Counted from the stretch's first letter, positions 1 through 7,267 are shown. The stretch is 12,798 bases of DNA from an uncultured Peptococcaceae bacterium (GCA_949739465.1 CATIYQ010000042.1:1-12798), one strand, 5' to 3'. A program made the numbers and translations. The notes: generated by a model from the letters alone, not told the origin.

Positions 1-1080
1 CCTGTTCACGCCATTATTAATGAGGCTTGTGAACAGGCAAAGGTATTGGGGCATCAGGGACAGGTGAATTTCGTCAATGGTGTGCTGCGGAACCTGGACC
101 GCAAGCGTGCGGAAATAACTTATCCTACCTGGGAAGAGGACGGAAAAACCTACCTGGAAATCATGACCTCTCACCCCCGTTGGTTGATAGATTATCTATG
201 GGATTTGTGGGGCGGGGAAGAAAGTAAAGCCTTTTTGGAGTCGAATAACCGGACGCCTCGTCTTACTTGTCGGGTGAATACTTTAAAAATAAATCCGGAC
301 GATTTGAAAAAAATATTAGGGGAGCAGGGGATTGAAACAACCCCTTGTCCTTATGCTGACGATGGGATTGTTATAACGATAAAAAGTCAGACGCTGGAAC
401 AAATCCCTGCTGTAAGAGATGGGTTATTGCAGCCCCAAGGAGAAAGCTCCATGCTGGCAGCGCAAGCCTTATCGCCCGCGGCAGGCAGCCTTGTCTTGGA
501 CTTGTGCGCGGCACCGGGCGGCAAGACCACTCATCTTGCTCAACTGATGGGTAATGAAGGAACGATTATTGCCCGAGACGTGCATCCCCATAAAGTAAAT
601 ATCTTAGCTAAAAATTGCAGTCGGTTAGGGGCGACCATTGTCCAGCCTGTATTAGGAGATAGCTGTAAATTAGAAGAAAAATTTGACCGTCAATTTGATT
701 ATTGTCTGGCGGACGTGCCTTGCACGGGGCTGGGGATTTTATCTCACCGTCCCGATATCCGCTGGCGGAAGGATATTGGTAATATTAAGGAGCTGGCGGC
801 GTTAGCGGAACAAATCTTAGACCAAGGGGCGCGGGCTGTAAAGCCTGGCGGGGTCATGGTCTTCTCTACCTGCACCGTTACCAGGGAAGAAAACATAGAC
901 CAGCTGGAAAAATTCTTGGCAAAACACCAAGATTTTTCTCTGGAATCATTAACGGATTTCTTCCCAAAGGTCATAGATGAAAAACAAAAATCCCAACTGG
1001 AACGGGGCTGGTGGCAAATATTGCCCCATGTAGAGGGCATAGACGGCTTTTTTATGGCGCGATTACGAAAAAAGGGGTAA
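1..1080 (+). CDS. rsmB: 16S rRNA (cytosine-967-C5)-methyltransferase RsmB, 5' partial
   Basis: RsmB uses S-adenosylmethionine to methylate C967 of 16S rRNA. The reading frame is open from base 1, so the gene begins upstream of the window; about 359 residues are present and roughly 80-90 N-terminal residues are missing. The opening residues, ending in FVNGVLRNL, match the end of the NusB-like RNA-binding domain typical of RsmB. The methyltransferase domain follows: SAM-binding motif DLCAAPGGKTTHL, motif IV ADVPCTG with Cys241 (window numbering) and motif VI FSTCTV with Cys291. These two cysteines, 50 residues apart, are the general-base/nucleophile pair of m5C RNA methyltransferases. An in-frame TTG at 46 is not the start, because conserved NusB-domain sequence lies before it. 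The gene abuts rlmN and heads a co-directional operon. Confidence 0.95.
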   Translation, partial: PVHAIINEACEQAKVLGHQGQVNFVNGVLRNLDRKRAEITYPTWEEDGKTYLEIMTSHPRWLIDYLWDLWGGEESKAFLESNNRTPRLTCRVNTLKINPDDLKKILGEQGIETTPCPYADDGIVITIKSQTLEQIPAVRDGLLQPQGESSMLAAQALSPAAGSLVLDLCAAPGGKTTHLAQLMGNEGTIIARDVHPHKVNILAKNCSRLGATIVQPVLGDSCKLEEKFDRQFDYCLADVPCTGLGILSHRPDIRWRKDIGNIKELAALAEQILDQGARAVKPGGVMVFSTCTVTREENIDQLEKFLAKHQDFSLESLTDFFPKVIDEKQKSQLERGWWQILPHVEGIDGFFMARLRKKG

Positions 1081-2187
1081 ATGCTGATGCAAGCATTACA
1101 GGATTTACGAAATTTGAATAAAGAGGAAATCACAGCACTTTGTCGAGAGTTGGGTTGGCAGTCCTTCCGTGGGGGACAGGTCTTTTCTTGGGTCCATGCC
1201 AAGGGTGCAGCAAGCATAGAAGAAATGACCAATCTCAGTCGAGAACAACGGCAGCAATTGTCAGAACAATATGAAATCGCTCCTTTGGTGTTGTTAGACA
1301 GCTGGCAGGGCGACGGCGGAGATACCATTAAATTCCTCTGGCAGTTGGCAGACGGCAATACGGTAGAGCAGGTGCTGATGTTTTATGCGGGGGAAAACAG
1401 TCGGGACCGGGTCAGCACTTGCGTCAGCACCCAGACGGGCTGTGCCATGGGGTGTAAGTTTTGTGCTACTGCCATGTGCGGTAGAGGACGGAATCTCACG
1501 GTAGGAGAAATTGTTGGACAAATCTTGTTGGCGAATGGTTGGAGTCGCAATCATGGTAAGCCCTCCATTACCAATGTGGTTTATATGGGCATGGGAGAGC
1601 CTTTTGCCAATTGGGATAATGTGAAAAAAAGCCTGCAAATCCTCAATGATAAGAACGGCTTAAACATCGGTTGGCGGCGGATGACTGTCTCTACCTGTGG
1701 ATTGGCTGATAAAATCAAGGAGCTGGCGGTGGAGGAATTTCCTCTGGAGCTGTCCGTTTCTCTTCATAGCGCCGATGACGAAATTAGAATGGCATTGATG
1801 CCTATTAACAAAAAATATCCACTTGCTGTGTTGATGCAGGCGTGCGACGCCTTTACAGAGAAGACGGGCAGACGAATTACTTATGAATACGCTTTGTTTC
1901 GCGATGTGAATGACAGGCGGGAAGACGCGGAAAAATTAGTACGGTTGCTGGGGGGAAGATTGGCATTTGTCAATTTGATTCCGGCTAATCCTGTGGAAGA
2001 GGCAGGATTTTTTCCGTCAAAGCGAGAAAGAATAAAAGAATTTGCGGATATTTTGGAAAAAAATCACATTGCCGTAGCAGTGCGGGTTTCCCGCGGACAA
2101 GATATTGAGGCGGCTTGCGGGCAGCTGAAACGGCGAAACCAAGGGGGAGACCCCAAAGAGAATGTGGGAAAGAAAGCTGAGGTGTGA
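1081..2187 (+). CDS. rlmN: Dual-specificity 23S rRNA/tRNA adenine-C2 methyltransferase RlmN
   Basis: RlmN is a radical-SAM enzyme that methylates C2 of A2503 in 23S rRNA and, in characterised members, A37 of some tRNAs. Numbered from the ATG at 1081, the 4Fe-4S motif CX3CX2C is Cys121, Cys125 and Cys128. The two mechanistic cysteines are Cys114 (in STCVSTQ) and Cys346 (in EAACGQL), with the 7-residue spacing to the cluster seen in E. coli RlmN. The MGMGEP motif is also present. Length (368 aa) is normal. Two ATGs are possible: 1081 directly abuts the rsmB stop, but the G-rich Shine-Dalgarno at 1071-1077 is only 3 nt from it and 9 nt from the ATG at 1087, so 1087 may be the real start. The residues after the cluster (AMCGRGRNL) are a less usual version of a variable loop and add an extra Cys133. 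Confidence 0.96.
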   Translation: MLMQALQDLRNLNKEEITALCRELGWQSFRGGQVFSWVHAKGAASIEEMTNLSREQRQQLSEQYEIAPLVLLDSWQGDGGDTIKFLWQLADGNTVEQVLMFYAGENSRDRVSTCVSTQTGCAMGCKFCATAMCGRGRNLTVGEIVGQILLANGWSRNHGKPSITNVVYMGMGEPFANWDNVKKSLQILNDKNGLNIGWRRMTVSTCGLADKIKELAVEEFPLELSVSLHSADDEIRMALMPINKKYPLAVLMQACDAFTEKTGRRITYEYALFRDVNDRREDAEKLVRLLGGRLAFVNLIPANPVEEAGFFPSKRERIKEFADILEKNHIAVAVRVSRGQDIEAACGQLKRRNQGGDPKENVGKKAEV

Positions 2188-2188
2188 T

Positions 2189-2935
2189 ATGAAAAGCGTG
2201 GCATTTACCCATTTAGGGGCAGTAAGAGAGAAAAATGAAGACGCTGTTTATGCGGACGATAACATGCAGCTTTATATCGTAGCAGACGGTATGGGTGGCT
2301 ATGCCGGTGGCGAGATTGCCAGCCATATGGCCTTAGACATTGTTGTCAAAGATTTACAGGAAATGAACGGCGATATGGCAGGAGCCGGCGCTGACCAATG
2401 TCTTGATGAAGATACCTTGCGGGAAAATTTGCGGCAGGCGGTATATCATGCCAATGACAGCATATATCAATGTTACAGCAAGGAAGCTGACCCTTCGCCG
2501 ATGGGGACAACGTTGACTGCCGTATATATTTATAACGGCGTAGCCTATGTGGCCCATGTGGGGGACAGCCGTGCTTATCTCATTCGCGGGGGCGTCGGTA
2601 TGCGGCAAATCACCCAAGACCATTCTGTTACAGGGGAAATGCTCCGTAAGGGGGAAATCAAGCCGGAAGAAGCGAAAAATCATCCCAAACGCCACATGCT
2701 GACTCGCGCTATCGGCTATTATCCTTTGGTAGATGTAGATATTATGGTATTGCCTATTGAGGATGGTGATATGCTTTTCCTTTGTACTGACGGTTTATAC
2801 AATCTGGTTAGTGAAGAGGAAATTTATCAATCTATGCTTTCCGACGGCGCTCAGGCAATCCCCAAACTAATTCTTGCAGCATTGGAAAAGGGCGGTTATG
2901 ACAATATTTCCGCTATTTCTGTGGTATGCGGCTAA
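2189..2935 (+). CDS. prpC: PP2C-family protein serine/threonine phosphatase PrpC (Stp)
   Basis: This is a metal-dependent PP2C (PPM) phosphatase expected to reverse phosphorylation by the kinase encoded next to it. The metal-binding and catalytic motifs are all visible: Arg13 with NED at 16-18, DGMGG at 33-37, HVGDSRAYL in the middle, TQDHS, CTDGL with Asp201, and the closing Asp238-Asn239. Total length is 248 aa, typical of bacterial PrpC/Stp. I chose the ATG at 2189 over an in-frame ATG at 2162: a GAGGTG Shine-Dalgarno sits at 2179-2184, the protein then begins just before the conserved first motif, and the longer version would overlap rlmN. The start lies 1 nt after the rlmN stop, so translational coupling is likely. 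No signal peptide or membrane segment is present; the protein is cytosolic. Confidence 0.96.
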   Translation: MKSVAFTHLGAVREKNEDAVYADDNMQLYIVADGMGGYAGGEIASHMALDIVVKDLQEMNGDMAGAGADQCLDEDTLRENLRQAVYHANDSIYQCYSKEADPSPMGTTLTAVYIYNGVAYVAHVGDSRAYLIRGGVGMRQITQDHSVTGEMLRKGEIKPEEAKNHPKRHMLTRAIGYYPLVDVDIMVLPIEDGDMLFLCTDGLYNLVSEEEIYQSMLSDGAQAIPKLILAALEKGGYDNISAISVVCG

Positions 2936-2954
2936 CAAGGGATGAGGTGATGAT

Positions 2955-4787
2955 ATGCAAGGAAAAGTATTTAACAATCGTTATGAAATCGTCAGCCAGC
3001 TCGGTTCGGGGGGTACTGCTCTTGTTTATATGGGGAAGGACCTGCTTTTGGACCGCAAAGTAACCATTAAGATTTTGCGTCCGGAATTTGCCAGTGAAGA
3101 ACAGTTTGTTTTGCGTTTTCGCAAGGAGGCCCAGGCTGTTGCCAGTCTCTCTCATCCCAACATTGTGTCTATTTATGATGTGGGATTTCAAGATGATTTT
3201 CACTATATCGTTATGGAGTACGCCGATGGTCCCAACTTAAAAGCCTATATTCGGGAGCATGGCAGTTTGTCTGTTGCCGATAGTGTGAATATTGCGGGGC
3301 AAATCTTAGACGGTTTGCAGCACGCTCATGAACACGGTATTATCCATAGGGATATCAAGCCCCACAACATTTTATTCTGCAAAGACGGTAAGATTAAAGT
3401 AACAGACTTTGGGATTGCCGTCACCATGAATGAAATGGCGGAACGGAATCATAACCCCAGTAACAGTGTGGTAGGGTCCGTTCATTATATTGCCCCGGAA
3501 ATTGTCCAGGGTATGAATGCCACGGAAGCGTCGGATATTTACGCTACAGGTATTGTTCTCTATGAAATGCTGACGGGGCGAGTGCCTTATCAGGGCAGCA
3601 CTCCTTCGGAAGTGGCGCAAAAACATATCCAAGGTGGCGCTATGCCGCCCCATAAAATCAACGAGCAGATTCCCATGGAGCTTTCCTTTATTGTTCAGCG
3701 TGCCATGCGAAAAAATCCGGAACTTCGCTATACCAGTGCCAAGGAAATGCGGGACGCTCTATTGAAGTTAGGATTGACCACTGCGTCCGCTCCGGTTCGT
3801 GTGAAAACTGCCGGCGGCCGCAACGGACGTAAATCTACGGGAAAACCGCGGCGGGAAGTTAATGTAAAAAATGTGGTGATTTTAACCATTGTTTTTCTTA
3901 CTATTGTTGTTTCAGGGCTTGGCGTCATGGCAATGCGAGCTATTACCAAGGTAGAGGAAGTACCGGTGCCGGAAGTAGTAGGTCTTCCCTATGAGGAAGC
4001 GGAAAAAATGATAGAAGCAGCCGGGCTCTACAGCAACAAAGATTTCAAAATCAGTGAAACGGTAGAAAAGGATCAAGTCATCAGTCAGGACCCGGTAGCA
4101 AAGCAAAAGGTGAAAGTGGGCAGAGTGGTAAACCTGGTGGTAAGCTCCGGAACTAAGCAGGCAACGGTTCCCGGCTTGGAAAATATGACCCGGCGGGAAG
4201 CGGAAATTGCTCTTAGCAATCAGCAGCTCACCGGTATCTTTAGCGAGGCATATCATGAAGAGGTAGAAAGCGGCAAAGTAATCTCTCAAAGTCCCAACCA
4301 GGGGGCGAATGTACCGCTAAACAGCACAGTAAATGTCATCATCAGCCAAGGACCGGAACGAAAAGAAATCCTTATGCCTAGCTTGGTGGGGCTGGAGCTT
4401 AGTAAAGCCCAGGGCATTCTGGAAGACTATAAACTGGAAACGGGAAAAGTCGAAAAAATGGAAAGCCATGAATATGCTGCTGATGTCGTGATTCTTCAGA
4501 GTGTAACCAAGGGGACCAGCATTTTGGAAGGCAGCTCTGTGGATATAACTGTCAGCACTGGTCCTGGACCTGCTGATAAAACGGGTTCTGTGGCTTATAT
4601 CGTGCCGGATGATAACCAAACCCATCAGCTAAAAGTGGAATTAAAAGATGAAAGCGGTACGTCAGAGATTTTCAATCAAACGGTAGACGGTGGTTACGGT
4701 TATTACAAAGAAGTGCCTTACAAGGGTAAGGCAACGCTAGATATTTATATTGACGGCGAATTGGTATATACCTATCAATGGGCATAA
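2955..4787 (+). CDS. prkC: PASTA-domain serine/threonine protein kinase PrkC (Stk)
   Basis: This is a membrane Hanks-type kinase that, in studied Firmicutes, responds to peptidoglycan fragments or lipid II through extracellular PASTA repeats. The 610-residue chain has a cytosolic kinase domain (about 10-275): glycine loop GSGGTALV at 17-24, ATP-binding Lys39, HRD at 131-133, DFG at 151-153 and the APE motif. A basic linker leads to one transmembrane helix (about 305-327). Three PASTA repeats follow (about 336-398, 401-467, 473-538), then a C-terminal region of about 65 residues (545-610) that looks like a beta-sandwich. The start at 2955 has GAGGTGAT just upstream and lies 19 nt after prpC, its presumed partner phosphatase. 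B. subtilis PrkC acts in spore germination; the SASP gene in this window makes such a role possible here, but that is inference. Confidence 0.96.
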   Translation: MQGKVFNNRYEIVSQLGSGGTALVYMGKDLLLDRKVTIKILRPEFASEEQFVLRFRKEAQAVASLSHPNIVSIYDVGFQDDFHYIVMEYADGPNLKAYIREHGSLSVADSVNIAGQILDGLQHAHEHGIIHRDIKPHNILFCKDGKIKVTDFGIAVTMNEMAERNHNPSNSVVGSVHYIAPEIVQGMNATEASDIYATGIVLYEMLTGRVPYQGSTPSEVAQKHIQGGAMPPHKINEQIPMELSFIVQRAMRKNPELRYTSAKEMRDALLKLGLTTASAPVRVKTAGGRNGRKSTGKPRREVNVKNVVILTIVFLTIVVSGLGVMAMRAITKVEEVPVPEVVGLPYEEAEKMIEAAGLYSNKDFKISETVEKDQVISQDPVAKQKVKVGRVVNLVVSSGTKQATVPGLENMTRREAEIALSNQQLTGIFSEAYHEEVESGKVISQSPNQGANVPLNSTVNVIISQGPERKEILMPSLVGLELSKAQGILEDYKLETGKVEKMESHEYAADVVILQSVTKGTSILEGSSVDITVSTGPGPADKTGSVAYIVPDDNQTHQLKVELKDESGTSEIFNQTVDGGYGYYKEVPYKGKATLDIYIDGELVYTYQWA

Positions 4788-4809
4788 AAGCAAATATTAG
4801 GGAGGCAAC

Positions 4810-5691
4810 ATGGAGCAGGGAATTTTATTAAAAAGCTATGGCGGGTTTTATTTCGTCTGGGTAGATGGCGAGGAATATACCTGCGCTATCCGAGGGAAGT
4901 TGCGGAAAGACCCCGGCGGTATTATTGTAGGGGACAGCGTAGTTATTTCTCTTACCGGAGACCATGCAGGCGTTATAGAGGAAATCCTTCCCAGACAAAA
5001 CCGTTTGCTCCGTCCCAAGGTTGCCAATATTGACCAATCTCTTTTGGTCCTTGCCGGCGGACACCCTGCTCCTGATTGGTTGCTCCTCGATAAAATGCTG
5101 GTTATGTCTATGAAAAATCAGATTGAACCCATTGTTTGTCTCAATAAAACGGATTTGCCCGAGGCGGCAGAATACTTGGCTTATCTGGAGATTTACCGCA
5201 AGGCTGGTTTTGCCGTCTTCGCTGTCAGCACCCAAACGGGGCAAGGCGTTGAGGCGGTGCGTGAGCGGCTACAAGGAAAGGTGACAGTTTTTGCCGGACC
5301 TTCTGGTGTAGGCAAATCCAGTCTCATTAATGGTTTCCTGGCAAATTCATCTCAGGAAACAGGAGAAATCAGCCGTAAATTAGGCAGAGGAAAGCATACT
5401 ACCAGATATGCCCAATTGATTCCTTGGGCGGAGGACGGCTTTCTTGCGGATACGCCCGGTTTTTCTCTCCTTAATGTCAATGATATAAAAAAAGAAGAGC
5501 TGTGTTTGTATTATCCTGAAATGAAGGAAGTTGCTAATCAATGCCGCTTCCAAGGGTGCGTCCATGAAAATGAGCCTGATTGCCGTGTTAAAGAATTGGT
5601 AGCGTCCGGGGAAATCTCCAGGGAGCGATATGAGCGGTATTTATTCCTGTTGCGTGAAATCAAAAACAAGGAGGAAAACTTGTATGATTAA
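4810..5691 (+). CDS. rsgA: Small-ribosomal-subunit biogenesis GTPase RsgA (YloQ/CpgA)
   Basis: RsgA is a circularly permuted GTPase that acts late in 30S subunit assembly. Domain order supports the call: an N-terminal OB fold (about 1-65), then the G4 motif NKTD at 112-115 before the P-loop GPSGVGKS at 163-170, then G3 DTPG at 214-217. This order is the hallmark of the permuted family. The C-terminal zinc-binding module shows Cys245, Cys250, His252 and Cys258. Length (293 aa) is normal. A GGGAGGC Shine-Dalgarno lies about 5 nt upstream of the ATG, and the gene starts 22 nt after prkC. In B. subtilis, CpgA is phosphorylated by PrkC, so the linkage may be functional as well as positional. The 3' end overlaps rpe by 8 nt. 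Confidence 0.96.
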   Translation: MEQGILLKSYGGFYFVWVDGEEYTCAIRGKLRKDPGGIIVGDSVVISLTGDHAGVIEEILPRQNRLLRPKVANIDQSLLVLAGGHPAPDWLLLDKMLVMSMKNQIEPIVCLNKTDLPEAAEYLAYLEIYRKAGFAVFAVSTQTGQGVEAVRERLQGKVTVFAGPSGVGKSSLINGFLANSSQETGEISRKLGRGKHTTRYAQLIPWAEDGFLADTPGFSLLNVNDIKKEELCLYYPEMKEVANQCRFQGCVHENEPDCRVKELVASGEISRERYERYLFLLREIKNKEENLYD

Positions 5692-6373
5692 AATAGCGCC
5701 GTCTCTCTTGGCGGCCGATTTTACCTGCTTGGGGCAGCAAGTAGCTCTGGTAGAAGAGGGCGGAGCGGACTATCTGCATTTGGATATTATGGACGGCGCT
5801 TTTGTGCCTAATATTTCCTATGGTACAGACATTGTACGTGCACTCCGCAGCGGTTCTCAAATGGTCTTTGACGTCCATCTCATGATAGAAAATCCAGACC
5901 GTTACTTAGAGGATTTTGTAGTGGCGGGAGCGGATATCCTTTGTGTGCATGTCGAGGCGTGCAGGCATCTTCACCGCACGGTGCAGAAGATTAAAGATTT
6001 AGGGGTAAAAGCTGCTGTGGCGTTAAACCCGGCGACGCCTCTTTCCGGGTTGGAAGAAATCTTGCCTGACTTGGATATGACCCTTCTCATGAGTGTGAAT
6101 CCCGGTTTTGGCGGTCAGAAATTCATCTCTGCTACCTTGGATAAAATCAGCCGCTTGAAAGCAATGGCGATGGAGAAAAATCCTGATATGGATATCCAGG
6201 TAGACGGCGGCATCACTCTGGAAAATACGGAAGCCGTAGTCCTTGCCGGGGCAAACGTGCTGGTTTCTGGCTCGGGCATTTTTAAGGCGGAAGACATCTC
6301 GAAACGAGTGGGTGAAATGCGGGAAGTAGCCCAAAAAGCCAATATTACCCGCTGGGAAAACCAGAAAAAATAA
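5684..6373 (+). CDS. rpe: Ribulose-phosphate 3-epimerase
   Basis: Rpe interconverts D-ribulose 5-phosphate and D-xylulose 5-phosphate in the pentose phosphate pathway. The (beta/alpha)8 barrel signatures are complete in 229 residues: Ser7 in IAPSLLAADF, the metal ligands His32 and Asp34 in LHLDIMDG, His65 in DVHLM, the phosphate-loop sequence MSVNPGFGGQ, catalytic/metal Asp174 in QVDGGI, and the second phosphate-binding stretch LVSGSGIF. I placed the start at ATG 5684 because an AAGGAGG Shine-Dalgarno lies at 5669-5675 and the protein then begins MIKIAPSL, as the family does. A longer in-frame version from 5630 would add 18 unrelated residues inside rsgA. The 8-nt overlap with rsgA suggests coupled translation. 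It is the last gene of the operon and is followed by a terminator. Confidence 0.96.
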   Translation: MIKIAPSLLAADFTCLGQQVALVEEGGADYLHLDIMDGAFVPNISYGTDIVRALRSGSQMVFDVHLMIENPDRYLEDFVVAGADILCVHVEACRHLHRTVQKIKDLGVKAAVALNPATPLSGLEEILPDLDMTLLMSVNPGFGGQKFISATLDKISRLKAMAMEKNPDMDIQVDGGITLENTEAVVLAGANVLVSGSGIFKAEDISKRVGEMREVAQKANITRWENQKK

Positions 6374-6385
6374 GAGTGAAAAACA

Positions 6386-6420
6386 AAAAGGGCGTCCTGC
6401 ACACAGGACTCCCTTTTATT
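6386..6420. terminator. Bidirectional terminator between rpe and the converging minus-strand gene
   Basis: The arms AAAAGGG-c-GTCCTG (6386-6399) and CAGGAC-t-CCCTTTT (6404-6417) pair over 13 bp with one mismatch and a 4-nt loop (caca). A T-rich run follows on the plus strand, and an A-rich run precedes the stem (T-rich on the minus strand). It begins 13 nt after the rpe stop, and the minus-strand gene also ends into it, so it can serve both. Confidence 0.85.
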
Positions 6421-6438
6421 TGGAATGGGGCATAAAAC

Positions 6439-6657
6439 TTAGTGGATAACCCCCATTAGTTTATCTAAAATATCACCCTCCGGTAAATCCATTTCCAGCA
6501 CCCATAGTAGGGTCTCCAGTTTATCTACCAGAGAAAAAATAATCAAATCAATATCGGGACATACCTCGCTGTTATATAATTCTTTTTCTTCTATAGCAGT
6601 GGCTAGTTTGTCTTTGTAGAGATTGATTTTACGGACGATTTCTTTCTGACTTCTCAA
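6439..6657 (-). CDS. Small hypothetical protein, 72 aa, predicted helical
   Basis: I do not recognise this gene. The 72 residues are charged and amphipathic, probably two or three helices, with no signal peptide or membrane segment; a KEIVRKINLYKDKLATAI stretch is followed by an acidic region with one Cys and then SLVDKLETLL. The first half loosely recalls Spo0E-type aspartyl phosphatases, but the SQxLD-type motif of that family is not present, so I do not assign it. It is likely a real gene: a strong GGAGGTGATT Shine-Dalgarno lies 10 nt before a TTG start, the frame is clean, and terminators flank it (6386-6420 downstream, 6742-6780 separating it from rpmB). It occupies the interval that holds thiN and spoVM in B. 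subtilis. No convincing promoter is visible upstream. Confidence 0.6.
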   Translation of the reverse strand: MRSQKEIVRKINLYKDKLATAIEEKELYNSEVCPDIDLIIFSLVDKLETLLWVLEMDLPEGDILDKLMGVIH

Positions 6658-6725
6658 CTTACAATCACCTCCGGAACACTATATAAAATAGTATTATTGG
6701 GGAGGGCGTAAGGTTCTTGAGAAGT
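6649..6725. repeat. Inverted copies of a start-site module (GGAGG-N10/11-TTGAGAAGT)
   Basis: The start region of the 72-aa gene on the minus strand (GGAGG, 10 nt, TTGAGAAGT, covering 6672 down to 6649) is mirrored on the plus strand at 6701-6725 as GGAGG, 11 nt, TTGAGAAGT. The 9-bp core is an exact inverted repeat (6649-6657 and 6717-6725). On the plus strand the copy would open only a 10-codon frame (MRSEKFKIKK, 6717-6749) before a stop. Confidence 0.5.
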
Positions 6726-6741
6726 GAAAAATTTAAAATAA

Positions 6742-6780
6742 AAAAATAAAAGAATCGCAGGATGCGACTCTTTTATTTTT
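6742..6780. terminator. Strong bidirectional-type hairpin terminator downstream of rpmB
   Basis: Two 18-nt arms (6742-6759 and 6763-6780) pair at 17 of 18 positions around a 3-nt loop; the core is TCGCA/TGCGA and the outer part is A-rich/T-rich. Read on the minus strand, the stem ends in a T tract 24 nt after the rpmB stop. It should terminate rpmB transcription before the 72-aa gene and could also work on the plus strand. Confidence 0.85.
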
Positions 6781-6803
6781 CAGGAAATTTATCTTCTGTA
6801 AAA

Positions 6804-6989
6804 CTAAGCTCTGTTTACTTTACCAGAACGGAGACAACGGGTGCAAGCGGTAACTCTTTTCGGAGTGCCGTCTACTATGGCCCGAACAGTTTGCAGATTT
6901 GGTTTCCATGTTCTTTTGGTACGAATATGGGAGTGACTTACTTTCATACCGGAAGTAATGCCTTTGCCGCAAATTTCACATTTGGCCAT
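6804..6989 (-). CDS. rpmB: 50S ribosomal protein L28 (zinc-ribbon form)
   Basis: L28 is a small protein of the large ribosomal subunit. The 61-residue sequence begins MAKCEICGKG, contains the conserved HSHIRTKRTWKPNLQ stretch and ends CTRCLRSGKVNRA. Cys4, Cys7, Cys49 and Cys52 form two CXXC pairs, so this is the zinc-binding (C+) paralogue type. Length equals the usual bacterial Firmicute form. The ATG at 6989 follows a GGAGGTGGAG Shine-Dalgarno; a longer in-frame reading to 7082 would run back through the promoter and is rejected. The gene stands alone between its own promoter (7039-7067) and terminator (6742-6780), opposite in direction to almost everything else in the window, as is also the case in B. 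subtilis. Confidence 0.96.
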   Translation of the reverse strand: MAKCEICGKGITSGMKVSHSHIRTKRTWKPNLQTVRAIVDGTPKRVTACTRCLRSGKVNRA

Positions 6990-7038
6990 ATTCTCCACCT
7001 CCTTCTTTACCGGGCTTAGCCGAAATTCATGCTTTATT

Positions 7039-7067
7039 ATTTTAGCAGAAAAAATATCCAATAGCAA
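7039..7067 (-). promoter_or_regulatory. Sigma-A promoter of rpmB
   Basis: On the minus strand, TTGCTA (7067-7062) is followed after exactly 17 nt by TAAAAT (7044-7039). TGC immediately precedes the -10 box, giving an extended -10. Transcription would start near 7032, leaving a leader of about 40 nt before the rpmB ATG. Confidence 0.75.
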
Positions 7068-7132
7068 GTACTTTTTTCCCAAATAAATATTTTCAGAGAA
7101 TATTGAGCTTCTTTTGGTAAATTATATAAATA

Positions 7133-7178
7133 ATTTCTCCTTTTGTAAATAAAGATAGAAATAGACACAAGGAGAAAT
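7133..7178. repeat. 14-bp inverted repeat upstream of the Asp23-family promoter
   Basis: ATTTCTCCTTTTGT (7133-7146) and ACACAAGGAGAAAT (7165-7178) are inverted copies with a single mismatch, separated by 18 nt. The right arm ends 24 bp before the -35 box of the asp23 promoter. No T tract follows, so it is not an ordinary terminator. A protein-binding dyad is possible; that is inference. Confidence 0.5.
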
Positions 7179-7202
7179 CCGTCTTGTTCCCGGAAAAATA
7201 GA

Positions 7203-7242
7203 TTGGCTTTTAATGGGGATTCAGGTATAATAAAAGTATAAT
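7203..7242 (+). promoter_or_regulatory. Sigma-A promoter of the Asp23-family/fakA operon
   Basis: TTGGCT (7203-7208) and a perfect TATAAT (7226-7231) are separated by 17 nt. A second perfect TATAAT lies at 7237-7242, but the matching -35 position is poor (TGGGGA), so the first pair is the likely promoter. The transcript would begin near 7238, about 30 nt before the ATG. Confidence 0.8.
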
Positions 7243-7267
7243 TAGTAAAGGGGGTTGTACCTATACT

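Noticed and set aside
744..1358. 204-codon minus-strand open frame across the rsmB/rlmN junction
   Set aside because: It lies wholly antisense to two well-supported genes, shows no recognisable domain and has an unnatural Cys/Ser/Pro-rich composition.
3960..4570. Repeated segments in prkC as a possible DNA repeat array
   Set aside because: The repetition is at protein level (three diverged PASTA domains); the DNA copies are too different to be a repeat element.
6658..6803. Possible spoVM or thiN homologue between rpe and rpmB, expected from B. subtilis gene order
   Set aside because: I looked for a short amphipathic SpoVM-like peptide and for thiamine pyrophosphokinase motifs on both strands and found neither.
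6762..7019. Plus-strand open frame covering the rpmB region
   Set aside because: It is the complement of rpmB and its terminator; L28 is unmistakable on the minus strand, with its own promoter and Shine-Dalgarno.
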